Assembly: GCF_900591205.1 (NCBI RefSeq)
Contig: NZ_UUPU01000006.1
Location: 62,001 to 126,000, forward strand
Length of the DNA: 64,000 nucleotides
Source: Pseudomonas viridiflava
GTDB taxonomy: Bacteria > Pseudomonadota > Gammaproteobacteria > Pseudomonadales > Pseudomonadaceae
Direction: 5' to 3'
Shown here: positions 1-9,266 of the stretch, in pieces
Numbering within the stretch: the first letter of the stretch is position 1
How the letters are laid out: every line of letters starts with the position of its first letter
Made by a program: the position numbers and the translations under genes
Notes under the pieces: model-generated
The model's input: only the letters and a program-made list of their open reading frames with translations
Database searches by the model: none
Told to the model about the DNA's origin: nothing

Positions 1-1260
1 GCTCCAGGTCGGTACGTTCCTTCCACGACCCCAGTTGCTCACGCTGCAATACCTTGAGGTAATGAGCCAGCCGGTTGACCACCATCATGTAGGGCAACTG
101 GGTGCCCAGGCGATAATTCAGCTCGGCTTCCTTGCCCTCGGCGCTGATGCCGAACTGTTTGGGTTTTTGCACCGAACTGGCGGAAAAGAATGCGGCATTG
201 TCACTGCCCTTGCGCATCGTCAAGGCAATGAAGCCCTCTTGTGCCAGCTCATATTCACGACGGTCGGAAACCAGTACTTCGGTTGGAATCTTGGTTTCGA
301 TTTCGCCCATGCTGTGAAAGTGGTGCAACGGCAAATCTTCCACCGCCCCTCCGCTTTGCGGGCCGATGATATTCGGGCACCAGCGAAACCGTGCGAAGCT
401 GTCGGTCAGGCGGGTGGCAAAGGCATAAGCGGTATTGCCCCACAGGTAGTGCTCGTGGCTGTTGACCACGTTTTCCTGGTAGGCGAAGGTCTTGACCGGG
501 CATTCAAGCGGGTCGTAGGGCGTGCGCAGCAGGAAACGCGGCACCGTCAGCCCGATATAGCGTGCGTCTTCGCTCTGGCGAAAGCTTTGCCATTTGGCAA
601 ACTGCGGGCCTTCGAAATGGTCCTTGAGATCTTTGAGATCCGGCAAGCCGGTGAAGCTCTCCAGCCCGAAAAACCCAGGACCGGCGGCGGCAATAAAGGG
701 CGCGTGCGCCATGCAGGCCACACTGGAAGCGTATTGCATCAGCTTCACATCCGGCGCGCTCGGGGAAAGAAAGTAGTTCGCGATGATCGCGCCCACGGGC
801 TGGCCACCAAACTGACCGTATTCTGCACTGTAGATATGTTTGTACAGCCCGGACTGGGTCACTTCCGGCGAGTCTTCGAAGTCATCCAGCAGGTCTTGTC
901 GGGAAACGTTCAGCAGCTCTATCTTGATGTTTTCCCGAAAATTGGTGCGATCGACCAATAACTGCAGCCCCTTCCAGGAGGCTTCCAGGGCCTGGAAGTC
1001 CGGGTGGTGCAAAATTTCATCCATTTGCCGGCTAAGCTTCGTGTCGATCTCGGCAATCATCCGGTCAACCAGCCGTTTCTTCACCGGCTCCCCGCGGTTC
1101 TGCGGTTTGATCAGTTCTTCGATAAATGCCGAGACGCCACGTTTGGCAATGCCATACGCCTCGTCGTCCGCACTCAGTAAGGTCTGGGCAATGATGTTGT
1201 CGAGAATGCTGTATTCAGCCGCAGGCTGCGCTGCGGGCAAAGAGTTCTGTTGGGTGGTCA
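1..1260 (-). CDS. tssC: Type VI secretion contractile sheath large subunit TssC (partial)
   Basis: TssC (VipB/EvpB family) pairs with TssB to form the contractile sheath around the Hcp tube of the cytoplasmic type VI injector. Translation from the ATG at 1260 begins MTTQQNSLPAAQPAAEYSIL and carries family features: the internal LEASWKGLQ stretch, the SAEYGQFGGQPVGAI segment, LPYMMVVNRLAHYL and the REQLGSWKERTDLE tail region. About 420 codons are present, and the family is usually near 490-500, so only the C-terminal end lies outside the left edge. It follows tssB by 28 bp and is transcribed in the order tssA-tssB-tssC, the usual T6SS order. No frameshift is seen in the visible part. Confidence 0.95.
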
Positions 1261-1288
1261 TGGTGCCAGTGTCCTTTTACTGAAATTG

Positions 1289-1786
1289 TCAGGCGGTGGG
1301 GCTGCTCAGCCCTAACTCCGCCAGCACCCGCGCACGGGAGTCGTCGTCAGCCAGGGCCTGCTCGATGGCTTTGCGAAAACTTGGCGTGTTGCCCAGCGGC
1401 CCTTTGAGCGCCATAAGCGCCTCGCGAAGCGCCATCAGCTTGTGCAGCTCGGGAATCTGCTCCACCAGGTTCGCAGGGTTGAAATCCTTCATGGAGTTGA
1501 TGCGCACCTGGATGGCTAACTCTTCAACCTCGGCATCGTCCTGCAGGCGGTTGGGGACGCTCAGCGTCAGGCTTAACGCCTGCTTGGCCAGCACGTCATC
1601 AAGGGTGTTCTTGTCGAGCGCGATAGGCTTGCGGTCCTCAAGCTTGCGCACGTCCTCACGCTGGGTAAAATCGCCCAGCACCAATAGCTTCAACGGCAGC
1701 TCGACTTCTTCCTGCGCCCCACCGAGAGCGGGTTTGAAGGTGATGTTGATGCGTTCCTTGGGGGCTACCGAACTTTCTTTGGCCAT
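1289..1786 (-). CDS. tssB: Type VI secretion contractile sheath small subunit TssB
   Basis: A 165-residue protein of the TssB/VipA/ImpB family, the small sheath subunit that forms the contractile cogwheel with TssC in the cytoplasm. The N-terminus MAKESSVAPKERINITFKPA and the following EEVELPLKLLVLGDFT are characteristic of the family, as is the length. An AGGAG ribosome binding site lies just upstream of the ATG at 1786. It is the middle gene of a tssA-tssB-tssC series, 32 bp after tssA and 28 bp before tssC. Confidence 0.96.
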   Translation of the reverse strand: MAKESSVAPKERINITFKPALGGAQEEVELPLKLLVLGDFTQREDVRKLEDRKPIALDKNTLDDVLAKQALSLTLSVPNRLQDDAEVEELAIQVRINSMKDFNPANLVEQIPELHKLMALREALMALKGPLGNTPSFRKAIEQALADDDSRARVLAELGLSSPTA

Positions 1787-1818
1787 GGTTTTTCTCCTTT
1801 TTTCAGTGGCTCGAAAGC

Positions 1819-3372
1819 CTATTCAAGTACCGCTTCAAGATCGAAGAGGCACAGCCTGCGATGGGTCTCTTCCTTGCGCTCGCGCACGGCGTGGTTTTGT
1901 GGCAACAGATCGCAGCAGCGGTGCAGGAGCTGGGTTACTTGCAGGGCCAGCTCCGGCTCCCAGCGCTCAAGCCCAGTGCGTTGCAGTTCGTGGTCCAGGT
2001 GTTCGAGCTGGATCTTCGCCAACTCATGCTTGCCCGCCTGCACACACAAGCGCGCCTGTGCAAGACGCCAATGAAATCGCGCACGATTGCCGCGGGCGGT
2101 ATACATGCCTTGCGTGAGGCCCTGCACAGCTGCTTTGAGCCCGTCCTTTCGCAGGCGCAACGACGCATCCTGCAAGGCCATCTCCCAAGGCTCGGCATCC
2201 GCATCCACCATCACTGCCAGTGATTCGGGCCTGTGCAGGTGACGGGCAACCTGCAGCGCGATCCAGTCGCGCGTATTGGCGTCGGCAAATGGAGTACCGT
2301 CATGAAAGCGAAACTCCGGCAGGTTTGGCAGGCGTTGCAGCAACAGGGCGAGGCTCACTTCAAGCTCCGTCATGGCGAGGTCGGCCTGCAGGGCTTCAAG
2401 GCATTGCCAGACGCTGTGCAGCCCATCGAACCAGAACAGCGCACCCGCGAGACTGGCCTCAAGTTCAAGTAACAAGTCGGCGTATTGGCCTTGGGCAAAG
2501 CGTTCCTGGTAACGCTTGAGCTTGTCGGGTGCAGGCCCGCGCAAGGTGGTGACGCGCTCGTTGTCAGCGTCCGGATAGCTGACGAGGGATAGCCATGCCA
2601 GCGTGCGATTCAGGCGCAGCGCGCGCAGATCGGTTGCGTTCTGGCGCAGCCACCATGCACACAGGGGGCGGGCCTGCTCCTGCAATGCGCGTAGTAATTT
2701 GTGGGCATCTTTTTCGCTGCTTACCACTGCCTCAGGCTTCAGCAGCTGGGTGGTCGCCTGCTTGACCTGAGCAATCACGCCGCTCACTACCGAGAGCGAG
2801 GGATCGCCTTGCGCGGCACGCTCCAGTCGCCCCGCCAATTGGCGGCGAATCGGCAGCAACATAGGCGCCTCATCCATCAGGTGCTTGGCCCACAGCTCAT
2901 CGAGACACGTCAGGTGTTCAAGCACGGATTGAAACAGGGGTTGCTGGCTCTGCAGCGACAGGTGTTGGGTAAACAGGGGCTCAAGGCGCAATACCAACCA
3001 ACTGAACGCTGCACCGCGGGTACGTGGTTTTTCCGGGTAAAGCGCGGTCCAATGCTGTTCGCAGAGACTGCGCAGCAAGCCCAGGCCGGCCAGCAGACCG
3101 GGGAAGGATTCACGCTGATGCAGCGCCCAGGTCAACCAGACGGCAACCCGCAAATCCTTGGACTGCTGGCGCAACACCGACTCACTGACCTGCAGAACCT
3201 TATGCCAATCGGGCTGGCCGCTGCCATGCATTGACTGCGCCTTGCCGATCTCTGACTCCAGAACTTCATATTCGCCCGAAAAGCGCATATCGCTGCCCGC
3301 AAAACTGCTTTGCGAGCAGGGCAATCGTGCAAGTTCGAGATAATAATCATACAGCTTGTCCGAATAAGACAT
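1819..3372 (-). CDS. tssA: Type VI secretion system protein TssA
   Basis: TssA caps and primes assembly of the T6SS sheath and baseplate. The product is about 517 residues. The first ~130 residues match the ImpA N-terminal domain: YEVLESEIGKAQ, then VSESVLRQQSKDLRVAVWLT and LLRSLCEQHWTALYPE. The C-terminal half is helical, with WRLAQARLCVQAGKHELAKIQLE and a VLE end. I chose the ATG at 3372 (MSYSDKLYDYYLEL) rather than an upstream in-frame start at 3396, because the extra eight residues are unlike the family. It is the first gene of the minus-strand tss series and faces hcp across a 479-bp control region. Confidence 0.92.
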   Translation of the reverse strand: MSYSDKLYDYYLELARLPCSQSSFAGSDMRFSGEYEVLESEIGKAQSMHGSGQPDWHKVLQVSESVLRQQSKDLRVAVWLTWALHQRESFPGLLAGLGLLRSLCEQHWTALYPEKPRTRGAAFSWLVLRLEPLFTQHLSLQSQQPLFQSVLEHLTCLDELWAKHLMDEAPMLLPIRRQLAGRLERAAQGDPSLSVVSGVIAQVKQATTQLLKPEAVVSSEKDAHKLLRALQEQARPLCAWWLRQNATDLRALRLNRTLAWLSLVSYPDADNERVTTLRGPAPDKLKRYQERFAQGQYADLLLELEASLAGALFWFDGLHSVWQCLEALQADLAMTELEVSLALLLQRLPNLPEFRFHDGTPFADANTRDWIALQVARHLHRPESLAVMVDADAEPWEMALQDASLRLRKDGLKAAVQGLTQGMYTARGNRARFHWRLAQARLCVQAGKHELAKIQLEHLDHELQRTGLERWEPELALQVTQLLHRCCDLLPQNHAVRERKEETHRRLCLFDLEAVLE

Positions 3373-3559
3373 CTGGCACCGCGCACAACTAACCAAGGCA
3401 GGAAAAGGCTAACTAAGCACAATTGATCTGCGCATTAGAGCACCCTCTGGACTTCGCTCGACTTTCCACGAAGTTCGCAAACCTTAGCCACACATAAAAC
3501 ATTCAGCAAGCAACGGAAGGAAACTTAGGAATTATCCTACAAACCCCAAAAATAAAGGT

Positions 3560-3579
3560 GTGCGCAGCAACCTGCGCAC
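3560..3579. promoter_or_regulatory. Perfect palindrome GTGCGCAG-N4-CTGCGCAC, candidate operator
   Basis: The two 8-bp arms are exactly complementary around a CAAC centre. It lies about 190 bp upstream of tssA and about 270 bp upstream of hcp. No gene is terminated here, so an operator is more likely than a terminator. The binding protein is unknown. Confidence 0.45.
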
Positions 3580-3652
3580 TTAAATACAGATATTAAACCG
3601 AATCCTTGCGCGACCCCTTGTGCAATGCACATAAACCTCATGAGCAACTAAA

Positions 3653-3668
3653 TGCGCACTTATGCGCA
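3653..3668. promoter_or_regulatory. TGCGCA-N4-TGCGCA palindrome, candidate operator
   Basis: This is a second pair of TGCGCA hexamers around CTTA, 73 bp downstream of the 3560-3579 palindrome. It shares the same core and suggests a repeated protein-binding motif in the tssA-hcp control region. Confidence 0.4.
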
Positions 3669-3766
3669 AACAATTTCGCTTGAACACAACCAACTCGCAC
3701 TTATTCACCAGGCAAAACACGCTACTACAGCCTCAGCCCATTGATTTTATTGACCCGGCTATTTTC

Positions 3767-3781
3767 AGGCACGCTTCTTGT
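3767..3781 (+). promoter_or_regulatory. Possible sigma-54 promoter for hcp
   Basis: AGGCACG-N4-TTGT resembles the RpoN consensus TGGCACG-N4-TTGC. The -24 GG is present and the -12 G sits 12 bases later, but the normally invariant -12 GC reads GT. It would place the transcript start about 60 bp before the hcp ATG. RpoN involvement in T6SS hcp expression is known in several proteobacteria. Confidence 0.3.
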
Positions 3782-3851
3782 TATAGGCATTTAACCAACC
3801 GGTATCTGTGCTGGTTGGAACTACCTCATCATTCAGGCAAGGAAACCACTT

Positions 3852-4367
3852 ATGCCAACACCCGCCTATCTTTCCATCACCGGCGTCAAACAGGGTTTGA
3901 TTACGGCAGGCACATTTACCCAGGACTCGGTAGGTAACATTTACCAGGAGGGGCATGAGGACCAGATTCTGGTTCAGGCGTTTTCCCACCAGGTGATCAT
4001 TCCCCGTGACCCGCAGTCCGGTCAGCCGACGGGGCAAAGGGTCCATAAGCCCCTGATGATCAGCAAAGTCTTCGATAAGTCTTCGCCCTTGCTGTTCAGC
4101 GCGCTGACCAGCGGCGAGGAGGTCAAGTGCCGGCTGGAATGGTTCCGCACCTCCTCGGCAGGCACCCAGGAACACTACTTCACCATTGAACTGGAGGGCG
4201 CGACCATCGTGGATATCCAGTCACGCATGCCCAATTGCCAGGACCCTGACAATGCCCACTTCACGCACCTGGAGGATGTGCACTTCACCTATCGCAAGAT
4301 CGTGTGGACCCACGAAGTGTCCGGTACTTCCGGCTCGGATGACTGGCGGAGCCCGGTAGCGGGCTAA
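3852..4367 (+). CDS. hcp: Type VI secretion tube protein Hcp
   Basis: Hcp hexamers stack into the inner tube that is ejected by the T6SS. The product is 171 residues and fits the Hcp1 family: MPTPAYLSITGVKQG at the start, the GHEDQILVQAFSHQV strand, QRVHKPLMISKVFDKSSPLL, and the C-terminal FTYRKIVWTHE motif. The start is supported by AAGGAAA upstream of the ATG at 3852. It is transcribed away from tssA and is followed by a strong hairpin, so it is probably a single-gene unit. Confidence 0.96.
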   Translation: MPTPAYLSITGVKQGLITAGTFTQDSVGNIYQEGHEDQILVQAFSHQVIIPRDPQSGQPTGQRVHKPLMISKVFDKSSPLLFSALTSGEEVKCRLEWFRTSSAGTQEHYFTIELEGATIVDIQSRMPNCQDPDNAHFTHLEDVHFTYRKIVWTHEVSGTSGSDDWRSPVAG

Positions 4368-4377
4368 GTCGGGCGCA

Positions 4378-4415
4378 GGCGCGAACGGCGGCCAGGGAGG
4401 GTCGCCGTTTGCGCC
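4378..4415. terminator. Hairpin between the convergent hcp and aldo/keto reductase genes
   Basis: Thirteen-base arms, GGCGCGAACGGCG and CGCCGTTTGCGCC, pair with one mismatch around a 12-base loop between two convergent genes. There is no U tract, so termination efficiency is uncertain. Confidence 0.5.
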
Positions 4416-4421
4416 GCCACG

Positions 4422-5243
4422 CTACACCATCGACAACGGGTGCTTGCGCTTGGGTGCGCCAAACACGCGGTCGATGGCGTCCAGGTCGTGCTCATCCAGC
4501 ACCAGCCTGGCAGCGGCGGCGTTGAGCCGAACGTGTTCTGGGTTTACCGCTTTGGGGATGGCGATCACACCGTCCTGGCGCAACACCCAGGCCAGGGCCA
4601 CCTGGGCGGGCGTGACATCGTGGAGGCGGGCGATCTGCTTGAGGGTCTGGCTGGACAACAACTCGCCACCCTGGGCAATCGGGCAGTACGCCATCAACGG
4701 TAAATGGTGCTGTTGCCACCAGGGCAGCAGGTCGAATTCGATGCCGCGCTCTTCGATGTTGTAGAGCACTTGGTTGGTGGCGCAGGCCGGGGACGCGAGT
4801 TCCTGGAGGTCGGCCACGTCGAAATTGGAGACGCCCCAACGCCCGATCTTGCCGGCCTCGCGCAAGCGCTCGAAGGCTTCGACGGTTTCTTCCAGGGGGT
4901 ACTGGCCGCGCCAATGCAGCAGGTACAGGTCAATGTAGTCGGTTCCCAGGCGCTGGAGGCTGGCTTCACAGGCTCGCGGCACACCTTTGTGGCTGGCGTT
5001 GTGCGGGTAGACCTTACTGACCAGGAACACCTGGTCACGCCGGCCGCGAATGGCTTCGCCGACCACCGTTTCGGCGCCGCCTTCGCCATACATCTCGGCG
5101 GTGTCGATCAGGGTCATGCCCTCGTCGATCCCCAGTTGCAACGCCGCGACTTCGGCGCGGTGCTGGTCCGGGTTTTCGCCCATGCGCCAGGTTCCCTGGC
5201 CGATGACAGGGACGGGCACGCCGGCCAGATCAATAGTTCGCAT
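4422..5243 (-). CDS. Aldo/keto reductase
   Basis: A 273-residue NAD(P)H-dependent oxidoreductase with the TIM-barrel aldo/keto reductase fold, presumably cytosolic. The catalytic tetrad is visible as Asp and Tyr in DTAEMYGEG, Lys in VSKVYPHNAS and His in LLHWRGQYP. IGRWGVSNFDV and the cofactor-binding IPKAVNPEHVRLN segment follow in the expected order. The ATG at 5243 has GGAGG seven bases upstream and is preferred to a longer in-frame start at 5294. The substrate cannot be told from sequence. It is convergent with hcp. Confidence 0.92.
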   Translation of the reverse strand: MRTIDLAGVPVPVIGQGTWRMGENPDQHRAEVAALQLGIDEGMTLIDTAEMYGEGGAETVVGEAIRGRRDQVFLVSKVYPHNASHKGVPRACEASLQRLGTDYIDLYLLHWRGQYPLEETVEAFERLREAGKIGRWGVSNFDVADLQELASPACATNQVLYNIEERGIEFDLLPWWQQHHLPLMAYCPIAQGGELLSSQTLKQIARLHDVTPAQVALAWVLRQDGVIAIPKAVNPEHVRLNAAAARLVLDEHDLDAIDRVFGAPKRKHPLSMV

Positions 5244-5349
5244 GACAACCTCCTGGTGAGTTCGCGGATTAACAGTGTGGCATTGACCGGACAAAAGGGT
5301 TCAATCGAAGTATGGTTGGCCTCTGCCAAGTCGCCAGGAAGGACCTGCA

Positions 5350-5844
5350 ATGCTGTTTGTCGTGATGCTCGGGGGCGCGCACCCCAGGGCCAAAATTGAA
5401 GTGCATGATGTGGTGTTCGCGGCGGCGGATACGCTGCAAGACACCTACCCGCAATTGCGCGACGGTTGGTTCGGCAGCCCCAAGGGCGTGCATATCGACT
5501 CGTGGATGGCGGTGGATGGCGTCGATGGCTGGAAAGTCGAACTCAGCCACCTGGCGCCCCAGGCCGGTGCGCATCACCTGTACTTCATCAACCTGGGCGG
5601 GTATGAAGCCAACAGCTTCGGTGAAGCCCATCATTACCTGCTGGTGGTCGCCCGCAATAAACAGGAGGCGATGAGCAAGGGCAAACAGCAGATGCTGAGC
5701 CACTGGGCCCAGGCGCACACCGATGGTGTGCTGGATATCGACGACTGCCTGCCCATCGACCTGGTGGACGGTCGCTACCTGCACCTGGTCCAGGCCCCCC
5801 ACGAGCCCATCCGGCAACGTAACGACTATATCGTGCTGCCGTGA
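5350..5844 (+). CDS. DUF1543 family protein
   Basis: A 164-residue cytosolic-looking protein with no signal peptide. The N-terminus MLFVVMLGGAHPRAKIEVHD, the internal WFGSPKGVHIDSW and the YFINLGGYEAN segment match the DUF1543 family, whose function is unknown to me. Two related halves (about 1-60 and 75-164) may be present. It lies 89 bp before the parvulin gene on the same strand and may be co-transcribed with it. The start is supported by an AGGACC motif nearby. Confidence 0.75.
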   Translation: MLFVVMLGGAHPRAKIEVHDVVFAAADTLQDTYPQLRDGWFGSPKGVHIDSWMAVDGVDGWKVELSHLAPQAGAHHLYFINLGGYEANSFGEAHHYLLVVARNKQEAMSKGKQQMLSHWAQAHTDGVLDIDDCLPIDLVDGRYLHLVQAPHEPIRQRNDYIVLP

Positions 5845-5933
5845 GCCCACCCGATCAAATACCGGGAACTTTGCCAGGAAATAACCGCCTGAATCCGGTA
5901 CGCTCACCCTTTTTACTCAAGGAGTTATTCCCC

Positions 5934-6215
5934 ATGGCCAAAGCCACCGCCCGTCACATCCTCGTTGCCACCGAAGACAAGTGCAACGAACTCAAGGCCC
6001 AAATCGAAGGCGGCGCCGATTTCGCAGAAATCGCCAAAGCCAACTCCAGCTGCCCTTCCAGCCGTAGCGGCGGCGACCTGGGTTCGTTCGGTCCAGGCCA
6101 GATGGTTAAAGAATTCGACACCGTCGTGTTCAGCGCCCCGGTCAACACCGTGCAAGGTCCGGTGAAAACCCAGTTCGGCTACCACCTGCTGGAAGTGACC
6201 AGCCGCCAGGACTGA
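5934..6215 (+). CDS. Parvulin-type peptidyl-prolyl cis-trans isomerase (PpiC-like)
   Basis: A 93-residue single-domain rotamase that catalyses cis-trans isomerisation of peptidyl-proline bonds. It has no signal peptide, so it should be cytoplasmic. Parvulin motifs are clear: ARHILV at residues 4-9, CPSSRSGGDLGSFGPGQMV in the middle, and VKTQFGYHLLEV at the end. The ATG at 5934 is preceded by AAGGAGT with good spacing, so a longer in-frame start at 5841 is not used. The length equals that of E. coli PpiC. A second parvulin gene occurs at 20655. Confidence 0.94.
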   Translation: MAKATARHILVATEDKCNELKAQIEGGADFAEIAKANSSCPSSRSGGDLGSFGPGQMVKEFDTVVFSAPVNTVQGPVKTQFGYHLLEVTSRQD

Positions 6216-6240
6216 TCCAGTCTGTGCTGATGCTATAAAC

Positions 6241-6266
6241 AACGGCCCGCCTTTTGGTGGGCCGTT
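6241..6266 (+). terminator. Hairpin after the parvulin gene
   Basis: AACGGCCC and GGGCCGTT pair, with extra GCC/GGT pairing, around a T-rich loop 26 bases after the stop codon. No U run follows, so it is a weak or factor-assisted terminator. Confidence 0.45.
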
Positions 6267-6345
6267 GTGCATGTGGTGACTGGCGACGCAGATGCCGTTA
6301 GCGTACAAATCCTTATTCTTCTTTACCCGGCGTTCAAGGCTGACA

Positions 6346-8205
6346 ATGCGATTGGCTTTTACCTACCTATTTAGCTCCACATTGGCCGTGCTGCTGGCCA
6401 GCACTGCCGTGATCGCGGCGCCCCAACCGTCACTGACGGTGTACGGCGAACCGGCCAAGTACCCCGCCGGTTTTACTCATTTCGACTACGCCAACCCCAA
6501 CGCCCCCAAGGGCGGTAGCCTACGGCGCTCGGCGCTGGAGATTGGGCGTTTTGATCATGTGCTGCCTTATATCGACAAAGGCATCGGCGTGTCCCAGATC
6601 GACGGCTGGTTGTATGCGCCCCTGGCCCAGCGTTCTCTGGATGAGCCCTACACGGTCTATGGCCTGGTGGCCGAGAAGATGGAGCGCGCCGACGACGGCC
6701 TGTCCCTGCGCTTCTACCTCAACCCCAAGGCGCGCTTCGCCGATGGCAAACCGATCACCGCCGAAGACGTGCGCTACAGCTTCGACCTGCTGATGACCCA
6801 GGGCAGCCTGCGCTTTCGTACCCTGTTCGCCGACGTCAAGCACGTCGAAGTCGAAGGCCCGCGTCAGGTGCGCTTTGATTTTTCCAGCAACGAAAACCGT
6901 ACCCTGCCCCTGGATATCGCCACCCTCCCGGTGTTCCCCGAGCACTGGTGGAAAACCCGCGACTTCGCCAACGGCGGTGGCTACGAAGCCCCGCTGGGCA
7001 GCGGCCCGTACAAAGTCAGCAAGATCGACTCCGGCAGCACCATCACCTTTACCCGCGACCCGGACTGGTGGGGCAAGGACTTGCCCGTCAGCCGTGGCCT
7101 GTACAACTTCAACCATTTGAGCCTGGAGTACTTCGGCGATACCGAAGTGGCGCGCCAGGTCCTGCGCGGCGGTGCCTACGACTTCAACCGGGAGTTTTCC
7201 GCCACCGGCTACTCCATCGGCTACAACGGCCCGGCCCTGGACGACGGCCGCCTGCAACGTGCGCACCTGGCCAAGGAAATGCCGCAACCGGCCCAGGGCT
7301 ATGTGTTCAACGTGCAAAAGCCGATGTTTAAAGACCGCCGCGTGCGCCAGGCGCTGGCGATGCTGTGGGATTTCGAATGGGCCAACCGGCAGATGATGCG
7401 CAACATGTACATCCGCCAGCAGAGTTTCTTCTCCAATAGCCCGTTGGCGGCCACTCAGTTGCCGACGAAGGAGGAACTGGCGATCCTCGAACCCTTGCGC
7501 GGCCAGATACCCGACGAGGTGTTCACCCAGGTGTTCAAGGCGCCGGTCACCGATGGCAGCGGGATGATTCGCGACAAGCAACTGCAAGCCCTGGCCCTGC
7601 TGGAGGACGCCGGCTGGAAACCCGAGGGTGACAAGTTGGTGAATGCCGAGGGCGAGCCGCTGGAGTTCACCTTCCTGAATGCGCAGAACGGCCTTGAACG
7701 TCTGTTATTGCCGTACAAACGCAACCTGGCGCAGATCGGCATTACCCTGAATATTCGGCGTATCGACTCTTCCCAGTATGTGAACCGCTTGATGGCCCGC
7801 GACTACGACATGATCGTGACCGGGTTCCCGGTGACCACTTCTCCCGGAATGGAGCTGTATAACTATTTCGGTTCCGCCGCCGCGTTCGATGCGGGCGCCA
7901 ACAACTACATGGTGCTCAAGGACCCTGCCGTCGACAGCCTGATAAAGGGCCTGGTCAAGGCCGATACCCAGGCACAGATGCTCACCTACGCCCACGCCCT
8001 GGACCGGGTGCTGCAATGGAATTACCTGTGGATCCCCAATTACTACCCGCCCGGCACCTCTGCCGCGTGGTGGAACCGCTTCGGCCGCCCGGCCATCGAG
8101 GCGAAGAACGACGAAGCACTGGAAACCTGGTGGGAAATCAGCCCCACGCCACTGACGAATGAACAAATGAACGCCGAGTTGAAAAAACCCGCAGGTGCCC
8201 ACTGA
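6346..8205 (+). CDS. yejA: Peptide ABC transporter substrate-binding protein, YejA type
   Basis: A 619-residue periplasmic solute-binding protein (family 5, SBP_bac_5) that delivers peptides to the YejBEF importer. The start [20 protein letters not shown] followed by AVIAAPQ is a signal peptide with a likely cleavage site after AIAA/VIAA. Family features include the early [35 protein letters not shown] and the late LWIPNYYPP and WWEISP segments. The ATG at 6346 is chosen over one 18 codons upstream because it begins directly with the signal peptide. The stop overlaps the yejB start (TGATG), which indicates translational coupling. Confidence 0.93.
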   Translation: MRLAFTYLFSSTLAVLLASTAVIAAPQPSLTVYGEPAKYPAGFTHFDYANPNAPKGGSLRRSALEIGRFDHVLPYIDKGIGVSQIDGWLYAPLAQRSLDEPYTVYGLVAEKMERADDGLSLRFYLNPKARFADGKPITAEDVRYSFDLLMTQGSLRFRTLFADVKHVEVEGPRQVRFDFSSNENRTLPLDIATLPVFPEHWWKTRDFANGGGYEAPLGSGPYKVSKIDSGSTITFTRDPDWWGKDLPVSRGLYNFNHLSLEYFGDTEVARQVLRGGAYDFNREFSATGYSIGYNGPALDDGRLQRAHLAKEMPQPAQGYVFNVQKPMFKDRRVRQALAMLWDFEWANRQMMRNMYIRQQSFFSNSPLAATQLPTKEELAILEPLRGQIPDEVFTQVFKAPVTDGSGMIRDKQLQALALLEDAGWKPEGDKLVNAEGEPLEFTFLNAQNGLERLLLPYKRNLAQIGITLNIRRIDSSQYVNRLMARDYDMIVTGFPVTTSPGMELYNYFGSAAAFDAGANNYMVLKDPAVDSLIKGLVKADTQAQMLTYAHALDRVLQWNYLWIPNYYPPGTSAAWWNRFGRPAIEAKNDEALETWWEISPTPLTNEQMNAELKKPAGAH

Positions 8206-9266
8206 TGTTTGCCTATATCGTGCGGCGCCTGCTGCTGATCATCCCGACGCTGGTGATCATCCTGTTGGTCAATTTCGTGATCGTGCAGGCCGCGCCCGGT
8301 GGGCCGGTGGAACAGGCCATCGCGCACCTGCAAGGCATCGGTGGCGGCGCGGTCGGCGGCTCGTCCGGCGAGGGCATCAGCAGCGGTTCCCGCGCCAGCC
8401 GAGGGCTGGACCCCAAGCTGATCAAGGACATCGAGAAACAGTACGGCTTCGACAAACCCGCCCCGGAACGCCTGTGGCTGATGCTCAAAAGCTACGCCCA
8501 GCTGGATTTCGGCAACAGCTTCTTTCGCGGCGCCACGGTGATCGACCTTATCCTGGAAAAAATGCCGGTCACCATTTCCCTCGGCTTGTGGGCCACGCTG
8601 ATCACCTACCTGGTGTCGATCCCCCTGGGAATTCGCAAGGCGGTGCGCCATGGCAGCAGCTTTGATGTATGGAGCAGCACCGCCATTGTGATCGGCTATG
8701 CGATGCCGGCGTTTCTGTTCGCGATGTTCCTGATCGTGGTCTTCGCCGGCGGCACCTCGCTGAACTGGTTCCCGGTGCGCGGTCTGGTCTCGGAAAATTT
8801 TGCGGAGCTGAGCACTGTCGGCAAGGTCGCCGACTACTTCTGGCACCTGGTGTTACCGGTCTCGGCCTTGGTGATCGGCGGGTTTGCCACACTGACCATC
8901 CTCACCAAAAACTCGTTTCTGAATGAAATCACCCGCCAATACGTGGTGACGGCGCGGGCCAAGGGCTTGAGCGAACGCCGCGTGCTGTACGGCCATGTGT
9001 TCCGCAATGCGATGCTGCTGGTGATCTCGGGGATTCCCCAGGCTTTTATCAGTGTATTTTTCGCCGGTTCGCTGTTGATCGAGGTGATTTTCTCCCTTGA
9101 TGGCCTGGGGCGCATGAGCTACGAAGCCGCAGTATCGCGTGACTACCCGGTGGTGTTCGGTTCGCTGTTTATCTTCACCTTGTTCGGCCTGCTGATAAAA
9201 CTCATCGGCGACCTCTGCTACACCCTGGTGGACCCGCGTATCGACTTCGCCGCGAGGAACGCCTGA
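8205..9266 (+). CDS. yejB: Peptide ABC transporter permease, YejB type
   Basis: A 353-residue inner-membrane permease of the DppB/OppB class. It shows an N-terminal membrane anchor ([20 protein letters not shown]), a periplasmic segment with QYGFDKP, and five more membrane segments. The EAA loop, with the [20 protein letters not shown] motif that contacts the ATPase, lies at about residues 245-265. It overlaps yejA and yejE by one to four bases and belongs to the four-gene yejABEF operon. The 353-residue length is normal for YejB. Confidence 0.94.
   Translation: MFAYIVRRLLLIIPTLVIILLVNFVIVQAAPGGPVEQAIAHLQGIGGGAVGGSSGEGISSGSRASRGLDPKLIKDIEKQYGFDKPAPERLWLMLKSYAQLDFGNSFFRGATVIDLILEKMPVTISLGLWATLITYLVSIPLGIRKAVRHGSSFDVWSSTAIVIGYAMPAFLFAMFLIVVFAGGTSLNWFPVRGLVSENFAELSTVGKVADYFWHLVLPVSALVIGGFATLTILTKNSFLNEITRQYVVTARAKGLSERRVLYGHVFRNAMLLVISGIPQAFISVFFAGSLLIEVIFSLDGLGRMSYEAAVSRDYPVVFGSLFIFTLFGLLIKLIGDLCYTLVDPRIDFAARNA

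Larger units (their letters stand above)
3373..3851. other. Divergent intergenic control region between tssA and hcp
   Basis: No convincing gene lies here. The segment is visibly more AT-rich than its neighbours. The hexamer TGCGCA occurs five times (3429, 3561, 3573, 3653, 3663), and two pairs form palindromes, listed separately. A partial sigma-54-like element lies at 3767-3781. An AAGGAAA ribosome binding site precedes hcp. The region must hold promoters for both the tss series and hcp. Confidence 0.6.

Noticed and set aside
3662..3937. Possible small protein upstream of and overlapping hcp
   Set aside because: It has no Shine-Dalgarno and no family features, overlaps the start of hcp in another frame, and covers the TGCGCA palindrome region.
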